Positions 8,124 through 17,059 of a DNA stretch of 64,000 nucleotides are shown one piece after another. A program made the translations under genes and the position numbers. The DNA comes from Microcoleus vaginatus HSN003 (lineage in GTDB: Bacteria > Cyanobacteriota > Cyanobacteriia > Cyanobacteriales > Microcoleaceae): positions 3,596,001-3,660,000 of the forward strand of contig NZ_CP031705.1 in the NCBI RefSeq assembly GCF_022701255.1, in the 5' to 3' direction. The notes below the pieces were generated by a model. That model did not search any database. It was not told the DNA's origin and saw nothing but the letters and a program-made list of their open reading frames with translations. The first letter of the stretch is position 1. Every line of letters starts with the position of its first letter.

Positions 8124-9509
8124 TTTACTTAAACAATCGTTCAATTCCCCTACCAACCATTCTTTCTCAGCTTGCGGCAAAAATAAGCCAAAACAATAGT
8201 TACGCGACTTGGCGCGAATCAGGCAAAAAGTCATCGATTTTTTGAGCAATGGCAAATGAATTCCGCTTAACTTTACCCGCTGGATATCTTGAGGGGTGAT
8301 TTGAATTGGTTTAGTGAATAGACGAGAAGCAATCCTACACAAGCACCTACATAAGAACATCAAAGCATAAAATACGGTAAATATTATTACAGCTTGGATT
8401 GATATAAAGAAAAATGGCTCAAATAATTTATATAGCCAGTCGGCCACAGCGTATTTAAACAAGCCATATGTCGAACTCGACTGTCGGCCTATCTCCCCTA
8501 GGCTTACAAAAAATCCCAGAATCAAAGAGAAGGGAAGTAAAACTTTATAACTCAGATGAATGAATTGGAAAAACGATTTGAGTTTGCTAGGTAAACGATT
8601 GGGGTATATCTTAATGAATAACCACCGTTTAGCGTCAATTAAAGTAATTCGGGATTGGGGCGATATCTTAAACATTTTTTCGGGATTAATCCCGCTTGGC
8701 TGTTCCCCTCGCAACGCTGATAAAGCATTTTTTGCTGAGTGAAATCGATCTTCAATTGCGGGTTCAATTATCTTCTCTAACCAGTCGGCAAACTCTGGAG
8801 AAATAGAGACGCGATCGCGGAATTTTACCTTCAGCTTGTGTCTGGGTAAATCAGATGGAAATTTCTGGGTTAACAGGAAAAGCAGCGTTGTCCCTAATCC
8901 ATACAAATCTGTTGATAATACAGCTTTTCCCCTGAATTGTTCTGGTGCCATGTAACCGTAGGTTCCGACAACGGTACTGCCTCCAGTAACGGTATGATGG
9001 TAAGTATTTTGAACGGCGCCAAAATCAACTAGGAAGACTCGCCCATTTTTTTGCAGAATAATATTTTGGGGTTTAATATCTCGGTGGATAGTAGCAGGTA
9101 ACAGCGATTGCAGATAAGCCAGAATTTCTAGCAATTGATAGGCGATATGACGAACTTGCGCTTCATTTGGTTTCCAGCCATTTTCTATCAACTGTGCGAG
9201 AGATTTTCCCGGTGCGAGTTGTTGGGCGATATAAAAACAACGATCTTGGGAAGTATCAACTTGAAAGTAGTCAATGTAGCGAGGAATTCCCGGATGATTC
9301 AATCCCGATAAAGTTTTTGCTTCTCGTTCAAATAACTCGATTTTCTTCCATTCAGTAGTCAGGCGCAGGGACAAAGCTTTGAGTGCAACTTTTTGATTGC
9401 TGTTTAAATCTACAGCAGCATAGGTGATCCCAACTCCACCCTGTCCTAATTTACCGATTATGCGATATCTTTCAGCAAGGATTTTTTCCGATAGTTGTAG
9501 TATTTCCAT
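8115..9509 (-). CDS. Membrane-anchored serine/threonine protein kinase
   Basis: The 464-residue Hanks-type kinase has a glycine loop GKLGQGGVG (about residue 20), catalytic lysine in VALKALSL, HRDIKPQN catalytic loop, DFGAVQ metal site and APEQF, so the domain (about 14-270) looks active. Two hydrophobic segments follow (about residues 320-342 and 365-390), then a roughly 60-residue C-terminal cytoplasmic tail (ITPQDIQRVKLSG...). This kinase/two-helix architecture is common in filamentous cyanobacteria. It lies 29 bp downstream of the ankyrin kinase, on the same strand, with a closely similar catalytic domain; the two probably arose by duplication and may be cotranscribed. Confidence 0.88.
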   Translation of the reverse strand: MEILQLSEKILAERYRIIGKLGQGGVGITYAAVDLNSNQKVALKALSLRLTTEWKKIELFEREAKTLSGLNHPGIPRYIDYFQVDTSQDRCFYIAQQLAPGKSLAQLIENGWKPNEAQVRHIAYQLLEILAYLQSLLPATIHRDIKPQNIILQKNGRVFLVDFGAVQNTYHHTVTGGSTVVGTYGYMAPEQFRGKAVLSTDLYGLGTTLLFLLTQKFPSDLPRHKLKVKFRDRVSISPEFADWLEKIIEPAIEDRFHSAKNALSALRGEQPSGINPEKMFKISPQSRITLIDAKRWLFIKIYPNRLPSKLKSFFQFIHLSYKVLLPFSLILGFFVSLGEIGRQSSSTYGLFKYAVADWLYKLFEPFFFISIQAVIIFTVFYALMFLCRCLCRIASRLFTKPIQITPQDIQRVKLSGIHLPLLKKSMTFCLIRAKSRNYCFGLFLPQAEKEWLVGELNDCLSKLT

Positions 9510-9538
9510 ATTTTTCTGCCTGGGTTGATTTTGGATAA

Positions 9539-12025
9539 TTAGTCTGTTGCGCCGTGAGATCTAAGTATTTCGGCTGCTGCTTCTCGGTCGGGGTTAGAGT
9601 TGGTTTCTGCTATCTTTAGCGACGTGTCGCCATAAGAGTTTGTAGCGTCAATCTTTGCACCTTTAGCAATCAGCAATTTTAAGATTTCTAGAGTCCCATA
9701 ATGTGCGGCTTGGTGGAGTGGAGTTGTGCCAGATACATCTATATTATTAACATCTGTACCGTTGTTAATTAGCAGTGCAGCAATATCATTGTGTCCGAGC
9801 GCGATCGCTCGATACAATGGAGTTTGACCCTTCACATTTCTAACGTTAACCCTTGCACCTTTAGCAATTAGCAGTTCAACGATATCTTGAGATCCTCGAG
9901 TAGTGGCAAGATGCAGGGGAGTTTGAAGCAAGTTATTTTTGGCATTAACGAATGCACCTTTGGCAATGAGTTGTTTGGCTACATCCTTAAGTTTGAAATC
10001 GACAGCGATATGCAGTAAGGTTCTGCCATATTTGTATTCACTATTAACATCTGGGTGTTTACTAATCATCAACGCTACTGTATCCTCAAGTTGCCTGTCT
10101 ACTGCGATATCCAGTGGAGTTGTTTTGTTATTATCCTGGATATTAATTTCTGCACCATTCTCTAGCAGTAGTTGATTGATATTCTGCATATTTTTTGATA
10201 CAGCAATATGTAGTGGAGTCGCTCCATAACTATTTTTAACATTGAGTTGCGCGCCATTAGCAATTAAAAAAGAGACGATTTCTGGGCGAGCGTCTTGAAT
10301 AGCTAGGTGTAACGGAGTATTTCCATATTCGTCCTTAGCATTGATATCCAGCATTAGCAAAGTGGCCACTTCTTTGGTGGCTGCATAGTGCAGTGGAGTT
10401 CTTTTTTTACTATCCCTGATAACAATATTTGCGCCGTTGTTAATTAGCTGTTGTACCAACTCCTTAAAGCCTATTTTTGCTGCGTTATGTAATAAAGTTG
10501 TACCCTTGCCATTTCGGGCATTTTCTTCTTTAATGTTAATTTTTGCGCCTGCAGCGAGTAGTATTTGTGCGATCGCCTTCGATTGCGCCGTATGTAGAGG
10601 AGTTATGCCATTTTTGTTTTTGGCATTGACATTCGCGCCTTTAGCAATCAGCAACTTGGCCATTTCAGGCGATCTCGCAAAGAACAGAGGAGTTGTACCC
10701 TTACTATTGCCAGGTAAAGAGCTTCGCAATCTATAAGTCCTTATAGGACTCCAGCTATAAAAATGAGTTTCTCTTTCTGTTTGGGCGTTAATATCTGCAC
10801 CTTTAGCAATTAGCGTATGTGCCACTTCTATGCGATCGAATCCAGCAGCAAAGTGTAACGGGGTAAAGCCAAGTGCATCCTTAGCTTTGACATCTACACC
10901 CTTGGAAATTAACAATTCTGCCACCTTTTTTGAGCCAGCAAAGTGTAGTAAATTCAGGTTGTTTACCCTTGTATTGGCACTAATACCAAGATCCAGATAA
11001 TGCCTAACAGTTTTAGTATCTCCCTGTTCAACAGCGTTGACAACTGCATCGGGGGTAAATCCAATCCGGTTGAGGATGGGATATTTAAAGTGATTTAAAA
11101 CAGCAACAGTAGAAATAGTAGCCACAGCAGCAATTCCTATTTTGAGGCGTTTTTCCCATTGCGTCGATAGATTGGATTTAACGCTAAATATTCGAGGATT
11201 GCGAAGCGATTCAAGCGCTTCTTTTGCCGCTCGAAAGCGGTTTTCTAAATCTGACGCGATCGCTTCTTCTAACCAATCGGCAAATGCTGCTGAAATCTGA
11301 ATTTGAGAGCGAAAATCTTTCTCTAGTATATTTGTTGGTAATTCGGCGGGGGAACGATGGGTTAGTAAATACAACAAGGTCGCTCCTAAACCATATAAAT
11401 CTGTTGCAGGTACGGCTTGTCCGAGACATTGTTCTGGAGCCATATAACCATAGGTTCCAACTAGGGTACTTCCTCGCATTAAAGTATTGTAATAAGTGTT
11501 TTGCACTGCTCCAAAATCTACTAAGCAGACTGCCCAGTCTTTTTCTTTGTGGGAATCGATCGGCGATTTGAAAACAATATTTTCTGGTTTAATATCCCGG
11601 TGGATCACAGGTGGTGTCTGTGAATGGAGATAAACTAAAATCTCCAAAATTTGTGTTGCAATGCGTTGAATTTCAGGTTCACTAGCGTGCCAGCCATTTT
11701 CGACTAAACTGGCTAGAGATTGCCCTTCTGCCAGTTCTTGTACTATATAAAAACAACGGTTATCGGGAGTATCGACATAAAAATAATCCAAATAACGCGG
11801 AATTCCCGGATGATTCAATTTTGATAAAACATTGGCTTCTCTTTCAAATAGTTCCAGCACTTTCCAGTCGTTCATCTTCTGTAAAGACAAAGCTTTTAGT
11901 GCGACTCGCTGGTTTGTTTTGAGGTCAACGGCTTCATAAGTTGTGCTACTACCGCCTTCTCCGAGTAGCTTTTTAATTTGATAGTGTTTGACTAAGTTCT
12001 GGGGAATTTGTTCAACAATATCCAT
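9539..12025 (-). CDS. Serine/threonine kinase with large ankyrin-repeat domain
   Basis: The kinase domain covers about residues 14-275: GEGGSSTTY loop, VALKALSL lysine, HRDIKPEN loop, DFGAVQ, APEQ. A short hydrophobic stretch near residue 305 (IGIAAVATISTVAVL) may anchor it. Residues about 330-828 are some fourteen ankyrin repeats, recognised by recurring TPLHxAA..G...VxxLLIxKGADVNAKN. One repeat has an insertion (ETHFYSWSPIRTYRLRSSLPGNSKG) between its helices. Ankyrin repeats bind proteins, so the likely role is a kinase with a built-in docking array; substrates unknown. Upstream gene of the kinase pair; the start ATG at 12025 matches its paralogue. Confidence 0.9.
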   Translation of the reverse strand: MDIVEQIPQNLVKHYQIKKLLGEGGSSTTYEAVDLKTNQRVALKALSLQKMNDWKVLELFEREANVLSKLNHPGIPRYLDYFYVDTPDNRCFYIVQELAEGQSLASLVENGWHASEPEIQRIATQILEILVYLHSQTPPVIHRDIKPENIVFKSPIDSHKEKDWAVCLVDFGAVQNTYYNTLMRGSTLVGTYGYMAPEQCLGQAVPATDLYGLGATLLYLLTHRSPAELPTNILEKDFRSQIQISAAFADWLEEAIASDLENRFRAAKEALESLRNPRIFSVKSNLSTQWEKRLKIGIAAVATISTVAVLNHFKYPILNRIGFTPDAVVNAVEQGDTKTVRHYLDLGISANTRVNNLNLLHFAGSKKVAELLISKGVDVKAKDALGFTPLHFAAGFDRIEVAHTLIAKGADINAQTERETHFYSWSPIRTYRLRSSLPGNSKGTTPLFFARSPEMAKLLIAKGANVNAKNKNGITPLHTAQSKAIAQILLAAGAKINIKEENARNGKGTTLLHNAAKIGFKELVQQLINNGANIVIRDSKKRTPLHYAATKEVATLLMLDINAKDEYGNTPLHLAIQDARPEIVSFLIANGAQLNVKNSYGATPLHIAVSKNMQNINQLLLENGAEINIQDNNKTTPLDIAVDRQLEDTVALMISKHPDVNSEYKYGRTLLHIAVDFKLKDVAKQLIAKGAFVNAKNNLLQTPLHLATTRGSQDIVELLIAKGARVNVRNVKGQTPLYRAIALGHNDIAALLINNGTDVNNIDVSGTTPLHQAAHYGTLEILKLLIAKGAKIDATNSYGDTSLKIAETNSNPDREAAAEILRSHGATD

Positions 12026-12230
12026 AGCATTATCCTGGGTTGATGAGTACCAACAAACATTTTATATTTGGGTTTTTAAAACCCAAATTTTGAAAAATTT
12101 ATGCAATGTGAATTGAGTGTTTGAGTATATTTCAAACAAGTCAATAGAAAAGTCAATGACGGACTCTGTATATTTGCTTAAATTTCAATTACCGTATTTC
12201 TATGGATAACTTACCCAGAATTTTGGAGTG

Positions 12231-12427
12231 TCATATCACCTTTGGCGAAAATTTACGTACGGGATATTGATCGTAATCGAGCCGATAATCATAGCCGACG
12301 CGATCGTAAATGCCTGCAAGCAATTCCGGCAAATTAACAATAGGTTCTACATCTTCTTCGCGCAAAGGAAGTTGTCGGTCTTTTTGAGATGCTAGCCAAC
12401 GTTCGTAGGCTTCTCTATCGCCACTTT
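12231..12427 (-). pseudogene. Remnant of a DUF4058 gene (C-terminal 65 codons)
   Basis: On the minus strand an open frame reads REAYERWLASQKDRQLPLREEDVEPIV...ELLAGIYDRVGYDYRLDYDQ and ends at TGA 12231-12233. The order of a short charged helix, LPLRxxD, then YDRxxYDxRxDY is the usual C-terminus of cyanobacterial DUF4058 proteins. Its 5' side stops at a copy of the interspersed GCGCCCTCTGCGTCC repeat (12428-12462), and no start codon or remaining gene body exists. This is therefore a leftover of a deleted gene inside the 600-bp gap before fbp. The rest of the gap holds a TTTGGG..CCCAAA inverted repeat near 12066-12090. Confidence 0.55.
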
Positions 12428-12688
12428 TTCTCTCAGCGCCCTCTGCGTCCTCTGCGGTTAATCAAAAAAAGTAGTGATTTTGGATACAATTCCCGACTCA
12501 ACAGTCGATCGAACTCCTCAATTTTCGATGCGGATCTAAAATTCACCTAAAGTTCGACGCCCTTTGGCAAAACCCTTCCTAAGATAGAAGTTGGGGGACG
12601 ATCGGTCTTTTAGCCGATTCAGGAGTAAGTGTCAAGCACTCCATCGAACCCAAACTCAGAGCCGCAAGACAGGGAGGTTATCAATATC

Positions 12689-13762
12689 ATGGTACAAGCG
12701 CCGACAGGGGAAGCCCGACTGGGCCCGATGGATCAGGTGCAAGCCCTAGACCGCGATTGCACAACCCTATCTCGTCACGTACTCCAGCAACTCCACAGCT
12801 TTTCAGCAGATGCTCAGGATCTCAGTGCGCTGATGAATCGCATCGGGCTGGCGGCAAAGCTGATCGCGAGGCGGCTCAGCAGAGCCGGATTAATGGCAGA
12901 TGCCTTGGGGTTTACAGGGGCTACGAACGTGCAGGGAGAATCCGTCAAAAAGATGGATATCTATGCCAATGAAGTGTTTATCTCGGTATTCCAGCAAAGC
13001 GGACTTGTGTGCCGCTTGGCTTCCGAGGAAATGGAAAAACCCTACTACATTCCCGAAAATTGTCCGATCGGGCGTTACAGTCTGCTCTACGACCCCATAG
13101 ACGGTTCTTCCAATCTTGACATCAATCTCAATGTAGGCTCCATATTCAGCATCCGCAAGCAAGAGGGGGACGATGAAGACGGTTCGGCCTCCGACTTGCT
13201 GCAACATGGACACAAACAAATTGCCGCTGGTTATGTACTCTACGGCCCGAGTACCATGCTGGTTTATTCGATCGGTCAGGGCGTTCATTCCTTTACCCTC
13301 GATCCCAGTTTGGGCGAGTTTATTCTAGCTAACGAAAACATTAAGGTTCCCGATCGCGGCCCGATTTACAGCGTTAATGAAGGCAACTTCTGGCAGTGGG
13401 AGGAATCTTTGAGGGACTACATTCGCTACGTACACCGCAGCGAAGGCTACAGCGCCCGGTACGGCGGGGCTTTGGTGGGAGATTTCCACCGGATTTTATT
13501 CCAGGGAGGCGTGTTTTTGTACCCGGGAACGGTGAAAAACCCCGAGGGCAAATTGCGCTTGCTCTACGAATCGGCTCCTTTGGCGTTTTTGATGGAGCAA
13601 GCCGGCGGGCGGGCAACTACAGGTATTCAAGACATCTTGGATGTAGTGCCGACCAAGCTGCACGAGCGATCGCCCTTGATTATCGGCAGTAAAGAAAATG
13701 TAGCGATGGTCGAGTCTTTTATTCAAGATCGAGCGCGCAATCCTAGAACAGTCCAAGCGTGA
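12689..13762 (+). CDS. fbp: Fructose-1,6-bisphosphatase, class I
   Basis: Hydrolyses fructose-1,6-bisphosphate in gluconeogenesis and the reductive pentose phosphate cycle. The class I signatures are [12 protein letters not shown] (about residue 80), the metal site [21 protein letters not shown], and late [25 protein letters not shown] at 12629 would extend the protein by 20 residues (377 in all), but its ribosome site is only 3 nt away. The ATG at 12689 has GGGAGG 11 nt upstream and gives 357 residues, closer to the family. First gene of the fbp-tal-zwf-opcA cluster known from other filamentous cyanobacteria; 196 bp of repeats separate it from tal. Confidence 0.93.
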   Translation: MVQAPTGEARLGPMDQVQALDRDCTTLSRHVLQQLHSFSADAQDLSALMNRIGLAAKLIARRLSRAGLMADALGFTGATNVQGESVKKMDIYANEVFISVFQQSGLVCRLASEEMEKPYYIPENCPIGRYSLLYDPIDGSSNLDINLNVGSIFSIRKQEGDDEDGSASDLLQHGHKQIAAGYVLYGPSTMLVYSIGQGVHSFTLDPSLGEFILANENIKVPDRGPIYSVNEGNFWQWEESLRDYIRYVHRSEGYSARYGGALVGDFHRILFQGGVFLYPGTVKNPEGKLRLLYESAPLAFLMEQAGGRATTGIQDILDVVPTKLHERSPLIIGSKENVAMVESFIQDRARNPRTVQA

Positions 13763-13784
13763 AGGAAAAGGGAAGTTCGGCAAC

Positions 13785-13950
13785 GGATTATGTAACGGAT
13801 GTAACGGATGTCAGGAAGAAGGAAGAGGGTTTTAACTTATAACTTTCGGCTCCCAATTACCAATTCCCCATTGCCAATTTTCAATTACCAATTTTCAATT
13901 TTCAATTCCCAATTTCCAAGTCCCAATTAACAGCTATCAAATTGTAGGAG
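13785..13950. repeat. GTAACGGAT 9-mers and CAATTxx heptameric repeats
   Basis: GTAACGGAT units stand at about 13790-13810, part of a segment found again at 50515-50590 (GGAAGTTCGGCAACGGATT... and CAGGAAGAAGGAAG). After them come a dozen CAATTACC/CAATTTTC heptamers (13853-13930). Both are typical intergenic short tandem repeats of this genome. Confidence 0.8.
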
Positions 13951-13958
13951 TTACAGTA

Positions 13959-15113
13959 ATGACGACAACGCCAACGAATCACCTGTTAGAAATCAAAGAA
14001 ATTGGCCAAAGTATCTGGATGGACAATTTGACTCGCAATCTGATCGAGTCCGGCGAACTCAAACAGATGATTGAAAGTCGGGGACTGCGCGGGATCACAT
14101 CTAATCCGGCGATTTTCGAGAAAGCGATCGCAGGTAATGTGATTTACGACGCGGATATCGAAGCGGGCATCCGGGCGGGTAAATCTGTAATGGAGATTTA
14201 TGAATCTCTGGTATTTGAAGATATCCGCAACGCTTGCGACATCTTCGCCCCGGTTTACGCAGAGTCGAAGGGTTTGGACGGTTACATCAGTATCGAAGTG
14301 CCACCGACGATCGCCAACGACACAGAAAGCACGATTAGCGAAGCCATGCGCTATTACCAAGCCCTCGGCAAAGAAAACGTGATGATTAAGATTCCGGGAA
14401 CCGCTCAAGGTTTGCCCGCAGTCGAGCGAGTCATCAGCGAAGGGATTAACGTTAACGTGACTTTGCTGTTCTCGGTTGACAGCTACGTCGAAACCTTCTG
14501 GGCTTACATTCGCGGTTTGGAAGCGCGGGTGGCTAAAGGTTTGGATGTGAGTAATATTGCTTCTGTGGCCAGTTTCTTCTTGAGCCGGATCGACATCAAT
14601 ATCGATGGCAAGATTGATGAGAAACTCAAAAATGTCACAGATATTTCCACCAAAGCCAAACTGGAAACAGTGAAGGGGAAAGTTGCGATCGCCAATGCGA
14701 AGGTAGCTTACCAGAAGTATAAAGAGATCGTAGCGAGCGATCGCTGGCAAGCTTTAGCGGCCAAGGGAGCGAAAGTGCAGCGCTTGCTGTGGGCTTCCAC
14801 CAGCACCAAAAACCCCCACTACAGCGATGTCATGTACGTCGATGAACTAATCGGCCCGGACACGGTTAACACTTTGCCGCCGAACACCGTTGAAGCTTGT
14901 TTCGATCACTGCGATGTCGCACCCCGGATTGAGAACAATGTTGCAGAAGCTTACACTCTGATCGAAAGTCTCAAAGATCCCGACATCGACATCAACTTGG
15001 ATCAAGTGATGGCAGAGTTGCTCTTGGACGGGATTGAGAAATTCGTCACCCCGTTCCAATCCCTGATGGATTCCTTGCAAGAGAAAGTCCAGAAGTTGTC
15101 AGCCGTCGCTTAG
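13959..15113 (+). CDS. tal: Transaldolase
   Basis: Transfers dihydroxyacetone units between sedoheptulose-7-P/glyceraldehyde-3-P and erythrose-4-P/fructose-6-P in the pentose phosphate pathway. The signatures of the long bacterial type are SIWMDNLTRNLIESGEL near the start, the GITSNPAIFEKAI segment, and the Schiff-base lysine in ENVMIKIPGTAQGLPAVE (about residue 140). NVTLLFSVDSYVE and SVASFFLSRID follow. Length 384 is normal for this type. A GTAGGAG ribosome site precedes the ATG. It sits between fbp and zwf; a perfect 11-bp hairpin in the tal-zwf gap may end or process the transcript. Confidence 0.95.
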   Translation: MTTTPTNHLLEIKEIGQSIWMDNLTRNLIESGELKQMIESRGLRGITSNPAIFEKAIAGNVIYDADIEAGIRAGKSVMEIYESLVFEDIRNACDIFAPVYAESKGLDGYISIEVPPTIANDTESTISEAMRYYQALGKENVMIKIPGTAQGLPAVERVISEGINVNVTLLFSVDSYVETFWAYIRGLEARVAKGLDVSNIASVASFFLSRIDINIDGKIDEKLKNVTDISTKAKLETVKGKVAIANAKVAYQKYKEIVASDRWQALAAKGAKVQRLLWASTSTKNPHYSDVMYVDELIGPDTVNTLPPNTVEACFDHCDVAPRIENNVAEAYTLIESLKDPDIDINLDQVMAELLLDGIEKFVTPFQSLMDSLQEKVQKLSAVA

Positions 15114-15198
15114 GCAGATATCTGTATCCTGAAAGGCAGAAGCATTTAGGAATCGGAATAGATAATTATTTGGGTTCTTAAATGCTGAGTCTTAAATC

Positions 15199-15244
15199 CT
15201 CTCTAGGAATTTTGAGATTAATGGATGTCATAGTTCCTAGAGAG
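15199..15244. promoter_or_regulatory. Inverted repeat between tal and zwf
   Basis: CTCTCTAGGAA (15199-15209) is perfectly complementary to TTCCTAGAGAG (15234-15244), loop 24 nt. No T-run follows, so an operator or mRNA-processing hairpin is as likely as a terminator. It lies about 130 bp before the zwf start. Confidence 0.4.
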
Positions 15245-15374
15245 CAAAATCATCTGCCTCCTCTAGCAGTATTAAGAACCGATTAACTCTCTCACCCAGC
15301 AACTAGCAGAAATGACCGTAAACTATCATGGTGTCTTGGCAGGGTTGACAGCACTAGAACAAGGAAAATAAATA

Positions 15375-16904
15375 ATGGTAACGCTACTTGAAAATCCACT
15401 GCGCGTCGGTTTGCGAAAAGAACGAGTGCCGGAACCACAAATTCTGGTAATCTTCGGAGCTTCTGGGGATCTCACCCAGCGCAAACTGGTACCTGCAATT
15501 TATCAGATGAAGCGCGATCGACGCTTGCCACCGGAAACTACCGTAGTGGGAGTAGCCCGCCGTCCTTGGAGTCACGATTACTTCCGAGAGCAAATGCGCG
15601 AAGGCATTGAAGAATTTGGCGGCGGCATTGGCAATGAAGAATTTTGGCAAGATTTCGCTCAAGGTTTGTACTACTGTCCGGGCGACATTGACAACCCCGA
15701 AAGCTATGAAAAACTCAAAGCTTTCTTAGCCGAACTCGACGAAGAAAGGAGAACTCGCGGCAATCACATATTTTATCTCTCGGTTTCCCCGAACTTTTTC
15801 CCAGAAGCAATTAGGCAACTGGGCGCGGCTCAAATGCTGGTTGATCCAGTAAAACACCGCTTGGTAATTGAAAAACCCTTCGGCCGCGACTTGAGTTCGG
15901 CAAAAGCTCTTAACCGAGTCGTGCAGAAGGTTTGCCAAGAACAGCAAGTTTACCGAATTGACCACTATTTGGGTAAAGAAACTGTTCAGAATTTAATGGT
16001 GTTCCGGTTTGCTAACGCGATTTTTGAACCGCTGTGGAATCGGCAATTTGTCGATCACGTACAAATTACAGTTGCAGAAACAGTAGGCGTAGAAGACCGG
16101 GCGGGTTACTACGAATCCTCTGGGGCGTTGCGGGATATGCTGCAAAACCACTTGATGCAGATTTTCTGTCTGACGGCGATGGAACCGCCGAACTCGCTCG
16201 ACGCTGACAGCATCCGCACCGAAAAGATGAAAGTTCTGCAAGCAACTCGCTTGGCAGATTTGCATAACTTGGACTTCTCAGCGATTCGGGGTCAATATTC
16301 CGCAGGTTGGATGAAGGGCAAACCCGTGCCAGGATATCACGAAGAACCGGGGGTTGCTCCCAACTCGACAACGCCGACTTTTGTGGCGATGAAGTTTATG
16401 ATTGACAACTGGCGCTGGCAGGGAGTGCCTTTTTACCTGCGAACCGGCAAACGGTTGCCGAAAAAAGTTAGCGAAATTGCGATTCAGTTCCGCGAAGTTC
16501 CGCTGCTAATCTTTCAGTCCGCGGCCCAACAAACTACTCCTAACGTTTTGACCATGCGCGTGCATCCCAATGAGGGGATTTCGCTGAGGTTTGAGGCGAA
16601 AATGCCGGGGCCGGATTTGCGGACGCGGACGGTGGATATGGATTTCAGTTACGGTTCTTCCTTTGGGGTGACATCTTCGGATGCTTACGATCGCCTGTTA
16701 ATTGATTGTATGCTGGGCGACCAAACTTTGTTTACCCGTTCTGATGAAGTGGAAGAAGCTTGGCGGGTGGTAACGCCGGCGCTGATGGAGTGGGAATCGT
16801 CCAGCGACCAAGATTTTGTTCCTAAATACGAAGCGGGTACTTGGGAACCTGCGGAAGCAGAACTGCTAATTAACAGAGACGGTCGCAAGTGGCGCAGACT
16901 TTAA
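15375..16904 (+). CDS. zwf: Glucose-6-phosphate dehydrogenase
   Basis: Oxidises glucose-6-phosphate to 6-phosphogluconolactone with NADP, the first step of the oxidative pentose phosphate pathway, which feeds dark respiration and, in some cyanobacteria, nitrogen fixation. The NADP motif is [16 protein letters not shown] (about residue 28), and the active-site signature [14 protein letters not shown] contains the catalytic His (about residue 198). [12 protein letters not shown] and [14 protein letters not shown] follow. Length 509 is standard. Next gene opcA encodes its activator and follows after a repeat-filled gap. Confidence 0.96.
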   Translation: MVTLLENPLRVGLRKERVPEPQILVIFGASGDLTQRKLVPAIYQMKRDRRLPPETTVVGVARRPWSHDYFREQMREGIEEFGGGIGNEEFWQDFAQGLYYCPGDIDNPESYEKLKAFLAELDEERRTRGNHIFYLSVSPNFFPEAIRQLGAAQMLVDPVKHRLVIEKPFGRDLSSAKALNRVVQKVCQEQQVYRIDHYLGKETVQNLMVFRFANAIFEPLWNRQFVDHVQITVAETVGVEDRAGYYESSGALRDMLQNHLMQIFCLTAMEPPNSLDADSIRTEKMKVLQATRLADLHNLDFSAIRGQYSAGWMKGKPVPGYHEEPGVAPNSTTPTFVAMKFMIDNWRWQGVPFYLRTGKRLPKKVSEIAIQFREVPLLIFQSAAQQTTPNVLTMRVHPNEGISLRFEAKMPGPDLRTRTVDMDFSYGSSFGVTSSDAYDRLLIDCMLGDQTLFTRSDEVEEAWRVVTPALMEWESSSDQDFVPKYEAGTWEPAEAELLINRDGRKWRRL

Positions 16905-16917
16905 GAGTGATTAGTCA

Positions 16918-17044
16918 GCAGTCATTAGTTATTGGTCAGCATTAGTATTAGTGATTATCTAATAACTACTAACTAATAACTACTAACTAATAACTAATGA
17001 CTAATAACTAATGACTAATAACCAATGACTAATGACTGATAACA
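16918..17044. repeat. TAACTAA/TGACTAA heptamer array between zwf and opcA
   Basis: More than ten tandem heptamers of the ACTAATA/ACTAATG type. The same sequence family occurs at about 44-80, 347-385, 28359-28400 and near 36885 and 38870. It fills almost the whole zwf-opcA gap and ends just before the ribosome-binding site of opcA (AAAGGAGAGAAG). Confidence 0.9.
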
Positions 17045-17059
17045 AAGGAGAGAAGATTT

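Noticed and set aside
13986..14750. A 254-codon minus-strand frame
   Set aside because: Antisense to transaldolase; long only because of codon composition.
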